DNA of 64,000 nucleotides from Saccharomyces uvarum (Eukaryota > Ascomycota > Saccharomycetes > Saccharomycetales > Saccharomycetaceae): positions 310,001 to 374,000 of the forward strand of contig OX365936.1 of the NCBI GenBank assembly GCA_947243795.1, given 5' to 3'. The notes below the pieces were generated by a model. The model worked only from the letters and a program-made list of their open reading frames with translations. It was not told the origin of the DNA and made no database searches. Both the position numbers and the translations under genes were made by a program. Positions 50,401 to 59,553 of this stretch are shown one piece after another (the first letter of the stretch is position 1; each line of letters starts with the position of its first letter).

Positions 50401-51703
50401 TGGCGAAGATCTACTGCTAAGAAGTCTCCGGCCCGTCAGGGAGGACGGGGGGATGGCATTATTTTACATTTTCCTTTATCGAGATACTATTACATAAGCA
50501 AAAGATATGGGGTCTCAGGCGCGGGGAAGGAGTCACCCCCTATCTCGACTTGTTCAGTCTTCACCTCATGTCAAGAAAAGTGTATTTTACTTCTTCTGAA
50601 CACGGTTCAAAAAACTCTAGAAGCTTGAACCGTACGAAGTGTTTTATAAAAAAATAAAGTAAAACCACGGAAGCACCGGTTTATCAGATGCGTCACCATG
50701 TGTTGTGTTTTTGCTGCTGCATTTTCTTCGCCGTCCTCTACGCCGAAGACGTCTACCCCTGAAAAGAAGACCAATCATGGGAATCAACATCCTCTTTTGC
50801 ATTCTTGATCAAGTCATACGTCAAAATTTAGTCTTTTTTGTCTGCTTTTAAGGTTGGCCCGGCCCAATCTGCGTAAGTCCGGGTGCTCTGAAGAGGAAAA
50901 AAAAAGCACGCGACGTCATGTAAAAAAGTCTAATTAAGGTATTGTTGACGGAATGGTGACACACTCGACGGACTTGTCAATAATCTTATTTAAGCTAGAT
51001 GACAAGGTCTAGGCACACTTAAAGTTAGCGTGGGGGCATGTGAATAATATAACTATCACTTCTACAGGCACAAATAGAAGAAAGGAAGCTTCTCTGGTCG
51101 AACCGTAAGAGTGCCTACGATAATACGCCCACTCCCTCGCTCAGTCCCGGTCTAAATTAGTGTTTACGCCAACTCTATTGTACTGGAAAATGTATGGCTG
51201 TTAGGATTGTTTTAGGAAATCGTTTACCTACTACGGGAGGACCGTTACAATGCGTTGAGCCACGCCGACATCCTTAACTCGACCAGTCCGATCTGCTTCT
51301 ACAATCACTTCCCCATTGCTCTTTCTGATGGAAAACATATGGGTGCAGGCACTTGGCAAAGGAAAAAGGAAAAACTATTAGCCCAAGACGGAAAAAGTGG
51401 CGTGATGGCGACATCGAGGCTGAGGCATCTCTCTTGAACTACGCTTTAGTCTCAAAGCGGGCGAAATAAAAAAAACAAAAATGAAAAGAAAATAAAAAAT
51501 AAATGAATGGATAATTAGTAGTAGAAAACGATTTTGAAGAACTAGTATGTAAATAAATATTTATTTAACGGTTTGATTTTATCTGCCTAATATTATTAGT
51601 TGTACAGGCAAAGATAACAGAAGGGTGGAAAAAGGGTATCGAAGTGAAATTAAAATTAAGAATAAAAGCATAATGAAGAAACGAACTTATTGGAATTGTA
51701 TCA
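47404..51703. other. 4.3-kb gap between YAP5 and FLO11
   Basis: Very long for yeast. Apart from a probable wall-protein relic (about 47690-48113) I find no supported gene. Frames at 48372-48641, 48645-48998, 49042-49230 and 49669-50040 show no known domain or conserved start. Features are two C runs (47445-47461, 47934-47942), a 9-bp inverted repeat ACGGTTCAA/TTGAACCGT (50602-50633) and AT-rich DNA before the FLO11 3' end. No LTR or tRNA was recognised. Confidence 0.5.
47690..48113 (-). pseudogene. Relic of a Ser/Thr-rich cell-wall-type protein
   Basis: Read on the minus strand, Ser/Thr-rich mannoprotein-like sequence runs in one frame (STLYWSVSTLISGRPSTGTT), passes to a second frame at a run of nine G (plus-strand C at 47934-47942; SSTGNWQHHFKTGIGSAST), then returns to the first (SSGALSSRYSTPVSFEGST) before a stop. 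No ATG precedes it in frame; a TGA lies just upstream. The pattern suggests a decayed adhesin or GPI wall-protein fragment close to FLO11. A chance Ser/Thr bias cannot be excluded, and the parent family is not identified. Confidence 0.3.
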
Positions 51704-54700
51704 TTAAACTACAATTGGAAGAGCAACTAGTAGCCACATAAAGTTTCCAAGAACCTTGATGCTTGCAGCACCTTGATATGTACTTGAAGCAGAAGGAACA
51801 GAGTAGGTAGCAACTGCCGAAGCAGAAGAAGATTGGGCTGGTCCGGTTAGGGATGGTGATGTAACGACTGGAGATACACCCGAAGCAGTAGCTTGGGATG
51901 TTACACTTGTCTTTATTGTACTTGGGTTGGTTGCAGTGGCGACAGTTTCGTAGTTCTTGTCACCGTTTGAACCGGTAGCTGCAGATGGGGAAGCAGTGTT
52001 TTCGCTTGCACCTGCAGAAGTGGTAATAGTCTTAGTAGAGCATGTAGATGTAGTTTCACCAGCAGCGTTTGTACCGGCGGAACAGACGGTGGTGGTGATT
52101 GTGGTTGGTGTAACAGCGGTGGCGGATTGTGCACTTGGAGCCAAAGTAGTTAAGTAAGTAGTTGGAATTGACTTGGTGGTGTAACCAGATGTAGTTTCGC
52201 CAACAGAGTTAGTACCTGTAGTGTATTCGGTAGTAACAACGGTGGTTGGAATAGCAGTGGTCACAGGAGTAGTAGCTGGAGATGCGGTGTTTTCACTGGC
52301 ACCAGTTGAACATGGTACAGTGGTGGTGACAGTTGTAGCGGAGCATCCGGAGGTGGTTTCACCAGCAGCGTTTGTACCGGTGGAACAGACAGTAGTGGTG
52401 ATTGTGGTGGGTGTGAAATTGGTAACAGTGGTCACTGCTGGAGTTGGAGCAATGGTGGTTAAGTAAGTGGTTGGGATATTCTTTGTGGTGTAACCAGATG
52501 TGGTTTCACCGACAGAGTTAGTACCTGTAGTGTATTCGGTAGTAACAACGGTGGTTGGAATAGCAGTGGTCACAGGAGTAGTAGCTGGAGATGCGGTGTT
52601 TTCACTGGCACCAGTTGAACATGGTACAGTGGTGGTTACAGTTGTAGCGGAGCATCCGGAGGTGGTTTCACCAGCAGCGTTTGTACCGGTGGAACAGACA
52701 GTAGTGGTGATTGTGGTTGGTGTGAAATTGGTAACAGTGGTCACTGCTGGAGTTGGAGCAATGGTGGTTAAGTAAGTGGTTGGGATATTCTTGGTGACGA
52801 ATCCCGATGTAGTTTCACCGACAGAGTTAGTACCTGTAGTGTATTCGGTAGTAACAACAGTGGTTGGAAGAGCAGTGGTTATAGGAGTGGTAGCTGGAGT
52901 GCCGGTGGTAGATGGGGAAGCAGTGCCGCTTGAACATGGCACAGTAGTTGTGATAGTTGTAGGGTGACATCCAGAGGTGGTTTCACCAGCAGTGTTTGTA
53001 CCTGTAGAACAAACAGTGGTGGTGATTGTGGTTGTTGTTGGGGTGGTAACAGAAGTAACTGTTGTAGTTGGGACAACAGTGGTTTCATTTCTGCTGCGAG
53101 GAGATAGTGATGAGAAGGTTGAAGATGAAACAAGAGTGGTAGTGACAACAGAAGAGCTTTCAGTGCTAGAGGCAGATGGAGTTGGAGCTGGAGTAGAAGA
53201 GGTTTCGACACTGGAGCTGGATGGGGTTGGAGCTGGAGTAGAAGAAGTTTCGATACCGGAGCTGGATGGGGTTGGGGCTGGAGTAGAAGAGGTTTCGACA
53301 CTGGAGCTGGATGGGGTTGGAGCTGGAGTAGAAGAAGTTTCGATACCGGAGCTGGATGGGGTTGGGGCTGGAGTAGAAGAGGTTTCGTTTCTGCTTTGAG
53401 GATGTAGCGATGAGAAGGTAGAAGAGGTTTTGACACTAGAGCTTGATGCTGGAGTGGAAGAGGTTTCGACACTGGAGCTTGATGCTGGAGTGGAAGAGGT
53501 TTCGACACTGGAGGTAGATGGAGTTGGAGCTGGGGTAGATGAGGTTTCAGCACTGGAGCTAGATGGGGTTGGAGCTGGAGTAGAAGAAGTTTCGATACTG
53601 GAGCTGGATGGGGTTGGGGCTGGAGTAGAAGAGGTTTCGTTTCTGCTTCGAGGATGTAGTGATGAAAAGGTAGAAGAGGTTTCGACGCTAGAGCTGGATG
53701 GGGTTGGAGCTGGAGTGGAAGATGTTTCGACACTGGAGCTTGATGCTGGAGTAGAAGAGGTTTCGACACTAGAGCTTGATGGAGTTGGAGCTGGGGTAGA
53801 TGAGGTTTCGACACTGGAGCTTGATGCTGGAGTAGAAGAGGTTTCGACGCTAGAGCTAGATGGGGTTGGAGCTGGAGTAGAAGAGGTTTCGACACTGGAG
53901 CTTGATGCTGGAGTAGAAGAAGTTTCGACGCTAGAGCTTGATGGAGTTGGAGCTGGGGTAGATGAGGTTTCGACACTGGAGCTTGATGCTGGAGTAGAAG
54001 AGGTTTCGACGCTAGAGCTAGATGGGGTTGGAGCTGGAGTAGAAGAGGTTTCGACACTGGAGCTAGATGGAGTTGGAGCTGGAGTAGAAGAGGTTTCGAC
54101 ACTAGAGCTAGATGGGGTTGGAGCTGGAGTAGAAGAGGTTTCAACACTGGAGCTAGATGGAGTTGGAGCTGGAGTAGAAGAGGTTTCGACGCTAGAGCTG
54201 GATGGAGTTGGAGCTGGAGTAGATGAGGTTTCGACACTGGAGCTTGATGCTGGAGTAGAAGAAGTTTCGACGCTAGAGCTTGATGCTGGAGTAGAAGAGG
54301 TTTCGACACTAGAGCTTGATGGAGTTGGAGCTGGGGTAGATGAGGTTTCGACACTGGAGCTTGATGCTGGAGTAGAAGAGGTTTCGACGCTAGAGCTAGA
54401 TGGGGTTGGAGCTGGAGTAGAAGAGGTTTCGACACTGGAGCTAGATGGGGTTGGAGCTGGAGTAGAAGAGGTTTCGACACTGGAGCTAGATGGAGTTGGA
54501 GTTGGAGCAGAAGAGGTTTCGATACTGGAGCTAGATGGAGTTGGAGCTGGAGTAGAAGAGGTTTCGACACTAGAGCTGGTTGGTGTAGTACATGGAGTAG
54601 ATGAAGTTTCGACACTAGAGCTAGATGGGGTTGGAGCTGGAGTAGAAGAGGTTTCAACACTGGAGCTAGATGGAGTTGGAGCTGGAGTAGAAGAGGTTTC

Positions 54701-56017
54701 GACACTAGAGCTGGTTGGTGTAGTACATGGAGTAGATGAAGTTTCGACACTAGAGCTAGATGGGGTTGGAGCTGGAGTAGAAGAGGTTTCGACACTAGAG
54801 CTGGTTGGTGTAGTACATGGTGTAGTAGGTGATGGAGTAGTTTTAGTTTTTTTGGTACATGGAGTGGTATTGTGGTCCTTAGTGGTAGGCTTTTTGTCTG
54901 TGCATGTAGTTGAAGTTGAAGATGTACTGGAGCTTGATGGGGTTGGAGCTGGGGTAGATGAGGTTTCAACGCTAGAGCTCGTTGGTGTAGTACATGGAGT
55001 AGATGAAGTTTCGACACTAGAGCTCGATGGAGTTGGAGCTGGAGTAGAAGTTTCGACACTGGAGCTGGATGGAGTTGGAGCTGGAGTAGAAGAGGTTTCG
55101 ACACTAGAGCTGGTTGGTGTAGTACATGGTGTAGTAGGTGATGGAGTGGTTTTAGTTTTTTTGGTACATGGAGTGGTATTGTGGTCCTTAGTGGTAGGCT
55201 TTTTGTCTGTGCATGTAGTTGAAGTTGAAGATGTACTGGAGCTTGATGGGGTTGGAGCTGGGGTAGATGAGGTTTCAACACTGGAAGAAACAGTGGTTGG
55301 TGTGGTAGGCTTTTTGTCTGTGCATGGAGTTGAAGTCGAAGATGTACTAGATGTTGAGGTTTTCTTTTTGGTACATTCAGTAGTTGAGGTTCCTGAACCA
55401 CCACAGTTGTTGTTACAGTCTATGTTCCAATAGAAACCTGGGAAGTCCGTTTGCGAGTGACCTTGATTGTCATAGTTGTTGCAACCAGTGGACAAATCGA
55501 AAGACGTAGTACCCCATTTCCAAGTGCTTGAATACTGAGCTGCAGTACCTTGCAAATACTCGAACTGAATTTGGAAATTAGGCATCCAGACTTGACAACT
55601 GTTAACATCTTGAGTAGCGTATACCTCAAAAGTAGCTGTGAAATCAGTTGGGTTGTCAATTAGGTAGGTCTGTTCATTGGTACCGTATAATTGGACAGTA
55701 CCTTGTGGACCAGTGACACCAATGACCTTCAAAGACCATAAGTATTTTAGGTCAATGTTTTCTTTACCCTTGACATGGATTTGGATTTGATAGGTGTTGT
55801 CTTGGACCCAAGAAACAGAAGTCACATCCAAAGTATATTGCATGATATTTTGTTGGTTCATGTGCCAGTTGAAATCTAAACTGGGACAGCCATTAACGAT
55901 AGAATTACAACTAGTTCCCTCTGAGGATCCTCTTGGAACGAGTCCAGTTGGAAAACCCAGAACTGAATTGAACAGTAGCGAGAGGACCAAATAAGCGAGT
56001 ATAATTGGTCTTTGCAT
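51704..56017 (-). CDS. FLO11: GPI-anchored flocculin Flo11 (Muc1)
   Basis: 1437 aa (1367 in S288C). Flo11 mediates cell-cell and cell-surface adhesion for biofilm, mats, pseudohyphae and invasive growth. Residues 1-21 are a signal peptide. Residues about 30-207 form the Flo11 adhesin domain, a fibronectin III-like fold, with conserved Cys and aromatic bands (CPSLDFNWHMNQQNIMQYTL and FPGFYWNIDCNNNCGG). Residues about 215-950 are a Ser/Thr/Pro tandem array. Residues about 985-1330 hold three long repeats of 103 aa. The last 25 residues are hydrophobic, preceded by small residues suited to GPI attachment. The reading frame is unbroken. Regulation in S. cerevisiae is through Flo8, Ste12/Tec1, Mss11, Sfl1 and ncRNAs. 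Confidence 0.97.
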   Translation of the reverse strand: MQRPIILAYLVLSLLFNSVLGFPTGLVPRGSSEGTSCNSIVNGCPSLDFNWHMNQQNIMQYTLDVTSVSWVQDNTYQIQIHVKGKENIDLKYLWSLKVIGVTGPQGTVQLYGTNEQTYLIDNPTDFTATFEVYATQDVNSCQVWMPNFQIQFEYLQGTAAQYSSTWKWGTTSFDLSTGCNNYDNQGHSQTDFPGFYWNIDCNNNCGGSGTSTTECTKKKTSTSSTSSTSTPCTDKKPTTPTTVSSSVETSSTPAPTPSSSSTSSTSTTCTDKKPTTKDHNTTPCTKKTKTTPSPTTPCTTPTSSSVETSSTPAPTPSSSSVETSTPAPTPSSSSVETSSTPCTTPTSSSVETSSTPAPTPSSSSTSSTSTTCTDKKPTTKDHNTTPCTKKTKTTPSPTTPCTTPTSSSVETSSTPAPTPSSSSVETSSTPCTTPTSSSVETSSTPAPTPSSSSVETSSTPAPTPSSSSVETSSTPCTTPTSSSVETSSTPAPTPSSSSIETSSAPTPTPSSSSVETSSTPAPTPSSSSVETSSTPAPTPSSSSVETSSTPASSSSVETSSTPAPTPSSSSVETSSTPASSSSVETSSTPASSSSVETSSTPAPTPSSSSVETSSTPAPTPSSSSVETSSTPAPTPSSSSVETSSTPAPTPSSSSVETSSTPAPTPSSSSVETSSTPASSSSVETSSTPAPTPSSSSVETSSTPASSSSVETSSTPAPTPSSSSVETSSTPASSSSVETSSTPAPTPSSSSVETSSTPASSSSVETSSTPAPTPSSSSVETSSTFSSLHPRSRNETSSTPAPTPSSSSIETSSTPAPTPSSSSAETSSTPAPTPSTSSVETSSTPASSSSVETSSTPASSSSVKTSSTFSSLHPQSRNETSSTPAPTPSSSGIETSSTPAPTPSSSSVETSSTPAPTPSSSGIETSSTPAPTPSSSSVETSSTPAPTPSASSTESSSVVTTTLVSSSTFSSLSPRSRNETTVVPTTTVTSVTTPTTTTITTTVCSTGTNTAGETTSGCHPTTITTTVPCSSGTASPSTTGTPATTPITTALPTTVVTTEYTTGTNSVGETTSGFVTKNIPTTYLTTIAPTPAVTTVTNFTPTTITTTVCSTGTNAAGETTSGCSATTVTTTVPCSTGASENTASPATTPVTTAIPTTVVTTEYTTGTNSVGETTSGYTTKNIPTTYLTTIAPTPAVTTVTNFTPTTITTTVCSTGTNAAGETTSGCSATTVTTTVPCSTGASENTASPATTPVTTAIPTTVVTTEYTTGTNSVGETTSGYTTKSIPTTYLTTLAPSAQSATAVTPTTITTTVCSAGTNAAGETTSTCSTKTITTSAGASENTASPSAATGSNGDKNYETVATATNPSTIKTSVTSQATASGVSPVVTSPSLTGPAQSSSASAVATYSVPSASSTYQGAASIKVLGNFMWLLVALPIVV
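52035..53065 (-). repeat. FLO11 long C-terminal repeats, 309-bp period
   Basis: Three copies of a 103-codon unit. The landmark GTGTATTCGG recurs at 52221, 52530 and 52839 (exact 309-bp steps). The first two copies are nearly identical; the third (upstream in the gene) is more diverged. Each encodes TTEYTTGTNSVGETTSG and a paired-Cys block VCSTGTN..GETTSGC. Confidence 0.93.
53160..55290 (-). repeat. FLO11 Ser/Thr/Pro tandem array
   Basis: Dozens of copies of a 42-bp unit encoding SSSVETSSTPAPTP, mixed with a shorter 30-bp unit (SSSVETSSTPA). A larger block with TTCTDKKPTT and TTPCTKKTKTT is present twice, with TGTAGTAGGT landmarks at 54821 and 55130. Units are multiples of 3 bp, so copy-number change leaves the frame intact. 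Confidence 0.93.
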
Positions 56018-56113
56018 GGTGTGTGTATACGGATTTTTGAAGCTTATTACAAAAAGACATTTATAATTAGAACCAGAATAATTACAAGATATTATTATTA
56101 ATGAATATAAGGG

Positions 56114-56121
56114 TTTTTATA
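56114..56121 (-). promoter_or_regulatory. TATA box of FLO11
   Basis: TATAAAAA on the minus strand, 97 bp before the FLO11 ATG, close to the position known for S. cerevisiae FLO11. Confidence 0.65.
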
Positions 56122-57084
56122 CATTTATTGTGGAAACAAAAACAAACCTTTTCTCCACCGGTGCAATTCGATATCTTGTGCTGATGCATCTATGACCCAT
56201 CTATCCTTGAACTAGAAGAGACTGCAGTGGGGATAAACAATCTGATACCTTTCTTTGGGAAAATAAGACCGCCCTTGTTTTTTTGTAATATTAGGAATAG
56301 TAATTCTTTAGCAAAGGACAAATTTAGCAGTTAGTTTGCAGAAGGAACGTTTAATTACGCAGTGAAATGAAGTGCACTGCGATGATAGTTCTAGACTTCG
56401 AAATGGTGCTCGGAGCCATTTCCGTGATGTTTTCCTGATACCAAGACCGGAAATCAAAGAAAAAGATGACCACATTTCTCCAGAAAATACCGTACCTGGC
56501 AGCGGTTAAGAATCGCTCGATGGCCAAACAACCGCTATAACATCAACCGGTTTCAGGACAGGCACTTTTAGGTTTTGGGCAATGTCCCATAAAAAATAAA
56601 AATAAACAAACAGACAGTTTCAATTCCATGGAGTTGGCAATCCGTTTCAAGGCCCGCGCATCCCTAACTGCCACCCAATTGTCACACCACTGATAGACAT
56701 CGGTCCTGTCTAAAAATACGCTGCAGGATTATATGAGCTCACCTTCTCCCGCGTAATAAACAGGAACCTATTGTAAGCAATGCCCTTCCACGACCACCAA
56801 AATGCAGCGTGTAGCGCGATGGACTCCATACTAGAACAGAAGAAAAAAGTCAAGGCCAAAATAATGCCTAGTAGAAGCAGGAGGGGCTATTTTTTTCTTT
56901 CTGGAGGCATTTTTGCTCATACAGGAAAGCTAATTTCCGACAAGAATCTTCTTCTTAGCGATCGAACCGATTGATTGCTGTGGACAATCAGCAATTCTTC
57001 GAAGCCCACCACGAAAAAAAAAGAAATGAGTCCATTCTTTGCCCAAGAAAAAGTAAGACAAAAAAAAAGGTAACTCGTACCAGT

Positions 57085-57333
57085 AAAGCTTAATTTCGCA
57101 GCGATCGCTGGCTCCAGAAAATAAGCACAGACAAAAAGGCTCCACACCTTTGGAAAATAACGGCCCAAAGTCTTTGGGCGACATTTTCTTTTCAGAGAAA
57201 AAGAAGAATAAAACCTTAATTTGTGGTTTTTAGGCACGCCCAAAAAGGCCATGCTTACCTAATGCCACATTCGGCGAAAACGAAAAGGCAAAAGAAAAAA
57301 GCCTTTTTTTTCCTGCCGCGAAAGCTTAATTTG
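57085..57333. repeat. Dispersed CTTAATTT motif upstream of FLO11
   Basis: AAGCTTAATTT followed by CGC or GCG occurs near 57086-57098 and 57322-57334. A CCTTAATTT copy lies near 57214, and a diverged AAGCTAATTTCCG near 56927. Flanks are CG-containing and similar between copies. Confidence 0.5.
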
Positions 57334-59553
57334 CGTACCGGTATTCCTGTCAGAACCAGAGAAAGATCTGCACAAATCACAATTGTCTGTAAATTCTCTG
57401 GGGCCAGTACAGGCAACGTGAGCCGGTATTCCTAAGGTTTTGTGGTTCGTAACTCTCTTTTGAAAGGGAAGAATTACTCGCCGGTGTGAATCCTGTTATC
57501 CAGAACGTGCGGACTGCATGCTGCAAAGGTGGGTCCGTGTTGGCAAGGCTAGTAACAGCACTAGGAAATGCATACAAAGGAAATAAGAGGAGTAGGGCTT
57601 TTTCTTGCCGTGGATAATACAGATTGATGCATCAACATTCGTGTTAGGGTCTGTTTTCCCGTAGCGGCTCGAGAGTTGTGAAACAATGTCCGCGTACATT
57701 GACAATTAGAGGTATGCAAAAAAAAAGAGCTGATAAAACAAATTCGAAAAAGAAAGGTGCTCCAACCGCGTACCTCTAATGCATGATAGTGACCGTATTG
57801 GGATAGCGAGAACCGCTAACTTCCGTGAAATTAACTTTTCCTTCCTTCCTTCCGTTTTGTAATGGTCTTGGTATTTTAAGAGTGTTGGTCACCCTAACGC
57901 TGTTGGGGAAGTGTGGAGATGCTTGATAAGGCTGTTCTTCTAGTGGGATAGCAAAACTACTTTTTTTCCGTTTTGGAGATTTAACTTCTTGTGGACTGTA
58001 AGTACATGGCCCAACCCCTTGGTAAGGGTAGAGATGCACCAGTTTGGAGCAACTGGTAGAAGGCAAAATTCTTGTTGTAGCGTTCTCGAGAAGCAGACAT
58101 TGCTGAAACAGGGATTAGGGGGGATATTATGGGAAGAGGCAGATAGGGGGGGTCAAAGTCCGAGAGAAAGCGTAAGTTTATGTGCAATCGAGTGCATGTC
58201 CTGTCGAAGGACTTGAAAGAGGTAGAGTGTGATCATCATTTGAAGATAATGCGTTTATGGTACGTCGTTGAGTGTAGCCGGCTTAATTGTAAGCAATCAT
58301 CGAATAAAAATAATAGTACTGAGGGTGTGACAATAATGCTGAAACGCTGATTATTCCCCGATATGGGCCCCTAGCTATAGCGAAAGATGTAATTGGGGTT
58401 ACGCCGTGAATTCTAGCTTCATTTGCATACCGAATGGTAAAATGGACAAACGAGGGGACAGCATGCTGACAAGCATGGCCACGCTAATTGTGCCTCAATT
58501 TATTTTGGAAGCGGTGAAGAAAAGTGAAGGTCATATCTTCTTAATTAGCCGTCGTTTTGCCTAGTGTGCCTCACAATGGATTTACTCCTCACTTGACCTC
58601 GCTGAGACCTTCCATTTAGTTTTCCAGCAATTTCTAGCATATCAGGTTTGTGATTGCCAGTCTTAAATATGATTGAAGAACGCGTATGGATCAGATCATA
58701 TTATATTCACAGCATGTTTTACCAATTGTGTGCCGTTGGAAAGCTCTTATTCAATACCTTAGCGATCTCAGTTGCGTCCAATCAAGTAACTTTCAACAGT
58801 TGTGGTGCATTTACATTATACTATGAATCCTTTTTAGCGGTTAACTTGTGAAGTGGAAGGGCTTACTTTCGCGAAAGTTTTATTTGGCAGCCCACTTAAC
58901 AGCATGACTTCTTTATAGCAACAGATATTCGAAACACCTACGCATAATTGATCAACGCGTTATAATGGTAGATCGTGTTCTTAAATGAACAATTCAAGGG
59001 ACTCTGATCGAGTGCAACATCGCATAGTAATGTTCCCCCTGTTTTTTTTCGTGAATGTTTTCGTGTTTTTTTTTTTGATCTGATCTCCACACATTTACAT
59101 AACCTTGGTAAATAAAAGCTGCAGGGTGAGGGAGTAAGCTGTCTTCCGATTGACACTAGCGGAAAACCTTTCGTCTAGGTATTTTTATAAGCTTGCCCAA
59201 GAACGAACTCGCGTCACATTATTCTTGTCTGGCAGAAAATTCCGTCTGGGTTGAAGAGGTGTGAATCTCTGTTCTCAACACCGCATAAACCAACCGTTTA
59301 GCATCACCATGCTTAACACCTTTCAATAGGCTTCTTGTAAAGCTTGTTGTTTCCTGGATCATTGTAGATATGGCGTTTTTATTCTTATTATTGTACCTTA
59401 CACTTGATTCAACATTACGGAAAAAGGCAAAATAAAAAAAAAAGTTGAAAAGTGAAAAATCAATAAAATGGCAAAACAGTGAAAATTCATTAAACCTCAA
59501 ATGAAAAGGGACGGAAGCATAGGCTGGTGTTCGATAGTTGTACCGATCAAGAA

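Larger units (their letters stand above)
56018..59553. other. Long FLO11 upstream region, divergent with MRS1
   Basis: About 3.5 kb with no coding gene supported. In S. cerevisiae this interval is the FLO11 promoter and hosts the regulatory ncRNAs ICR1 (same direction as FLO11) and PWR1 (opposite). Equivalents are likely here by position only; RNA cannot be read from sequence alone. Repeated CTTAATTT motifs and several A/T homopolymers are seen. Confidence 0.55.

Noticed and set aside
53160-55290. Regular short repeats resembling a CRISPR array
   Set aside because: Repeats are contiguous coding units of FLO11 without unique spacers, in a eukaryotic gene.
52879-55404. 841-codon open frame on the minus strand, different frame from FLO11
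   Set aside because: It is a shadow of the FLO11 repeat array; units divisible by three keep all frames open. Leu/Pro/Gln/His-only composition, no domain.
53430-55433. 667-codon open frame on the plus strand opposite FLO11
   Set aside because: Antisense shadow of the same repeats (VSTLELDGVGAGVEE units); no start context or domain of its own.
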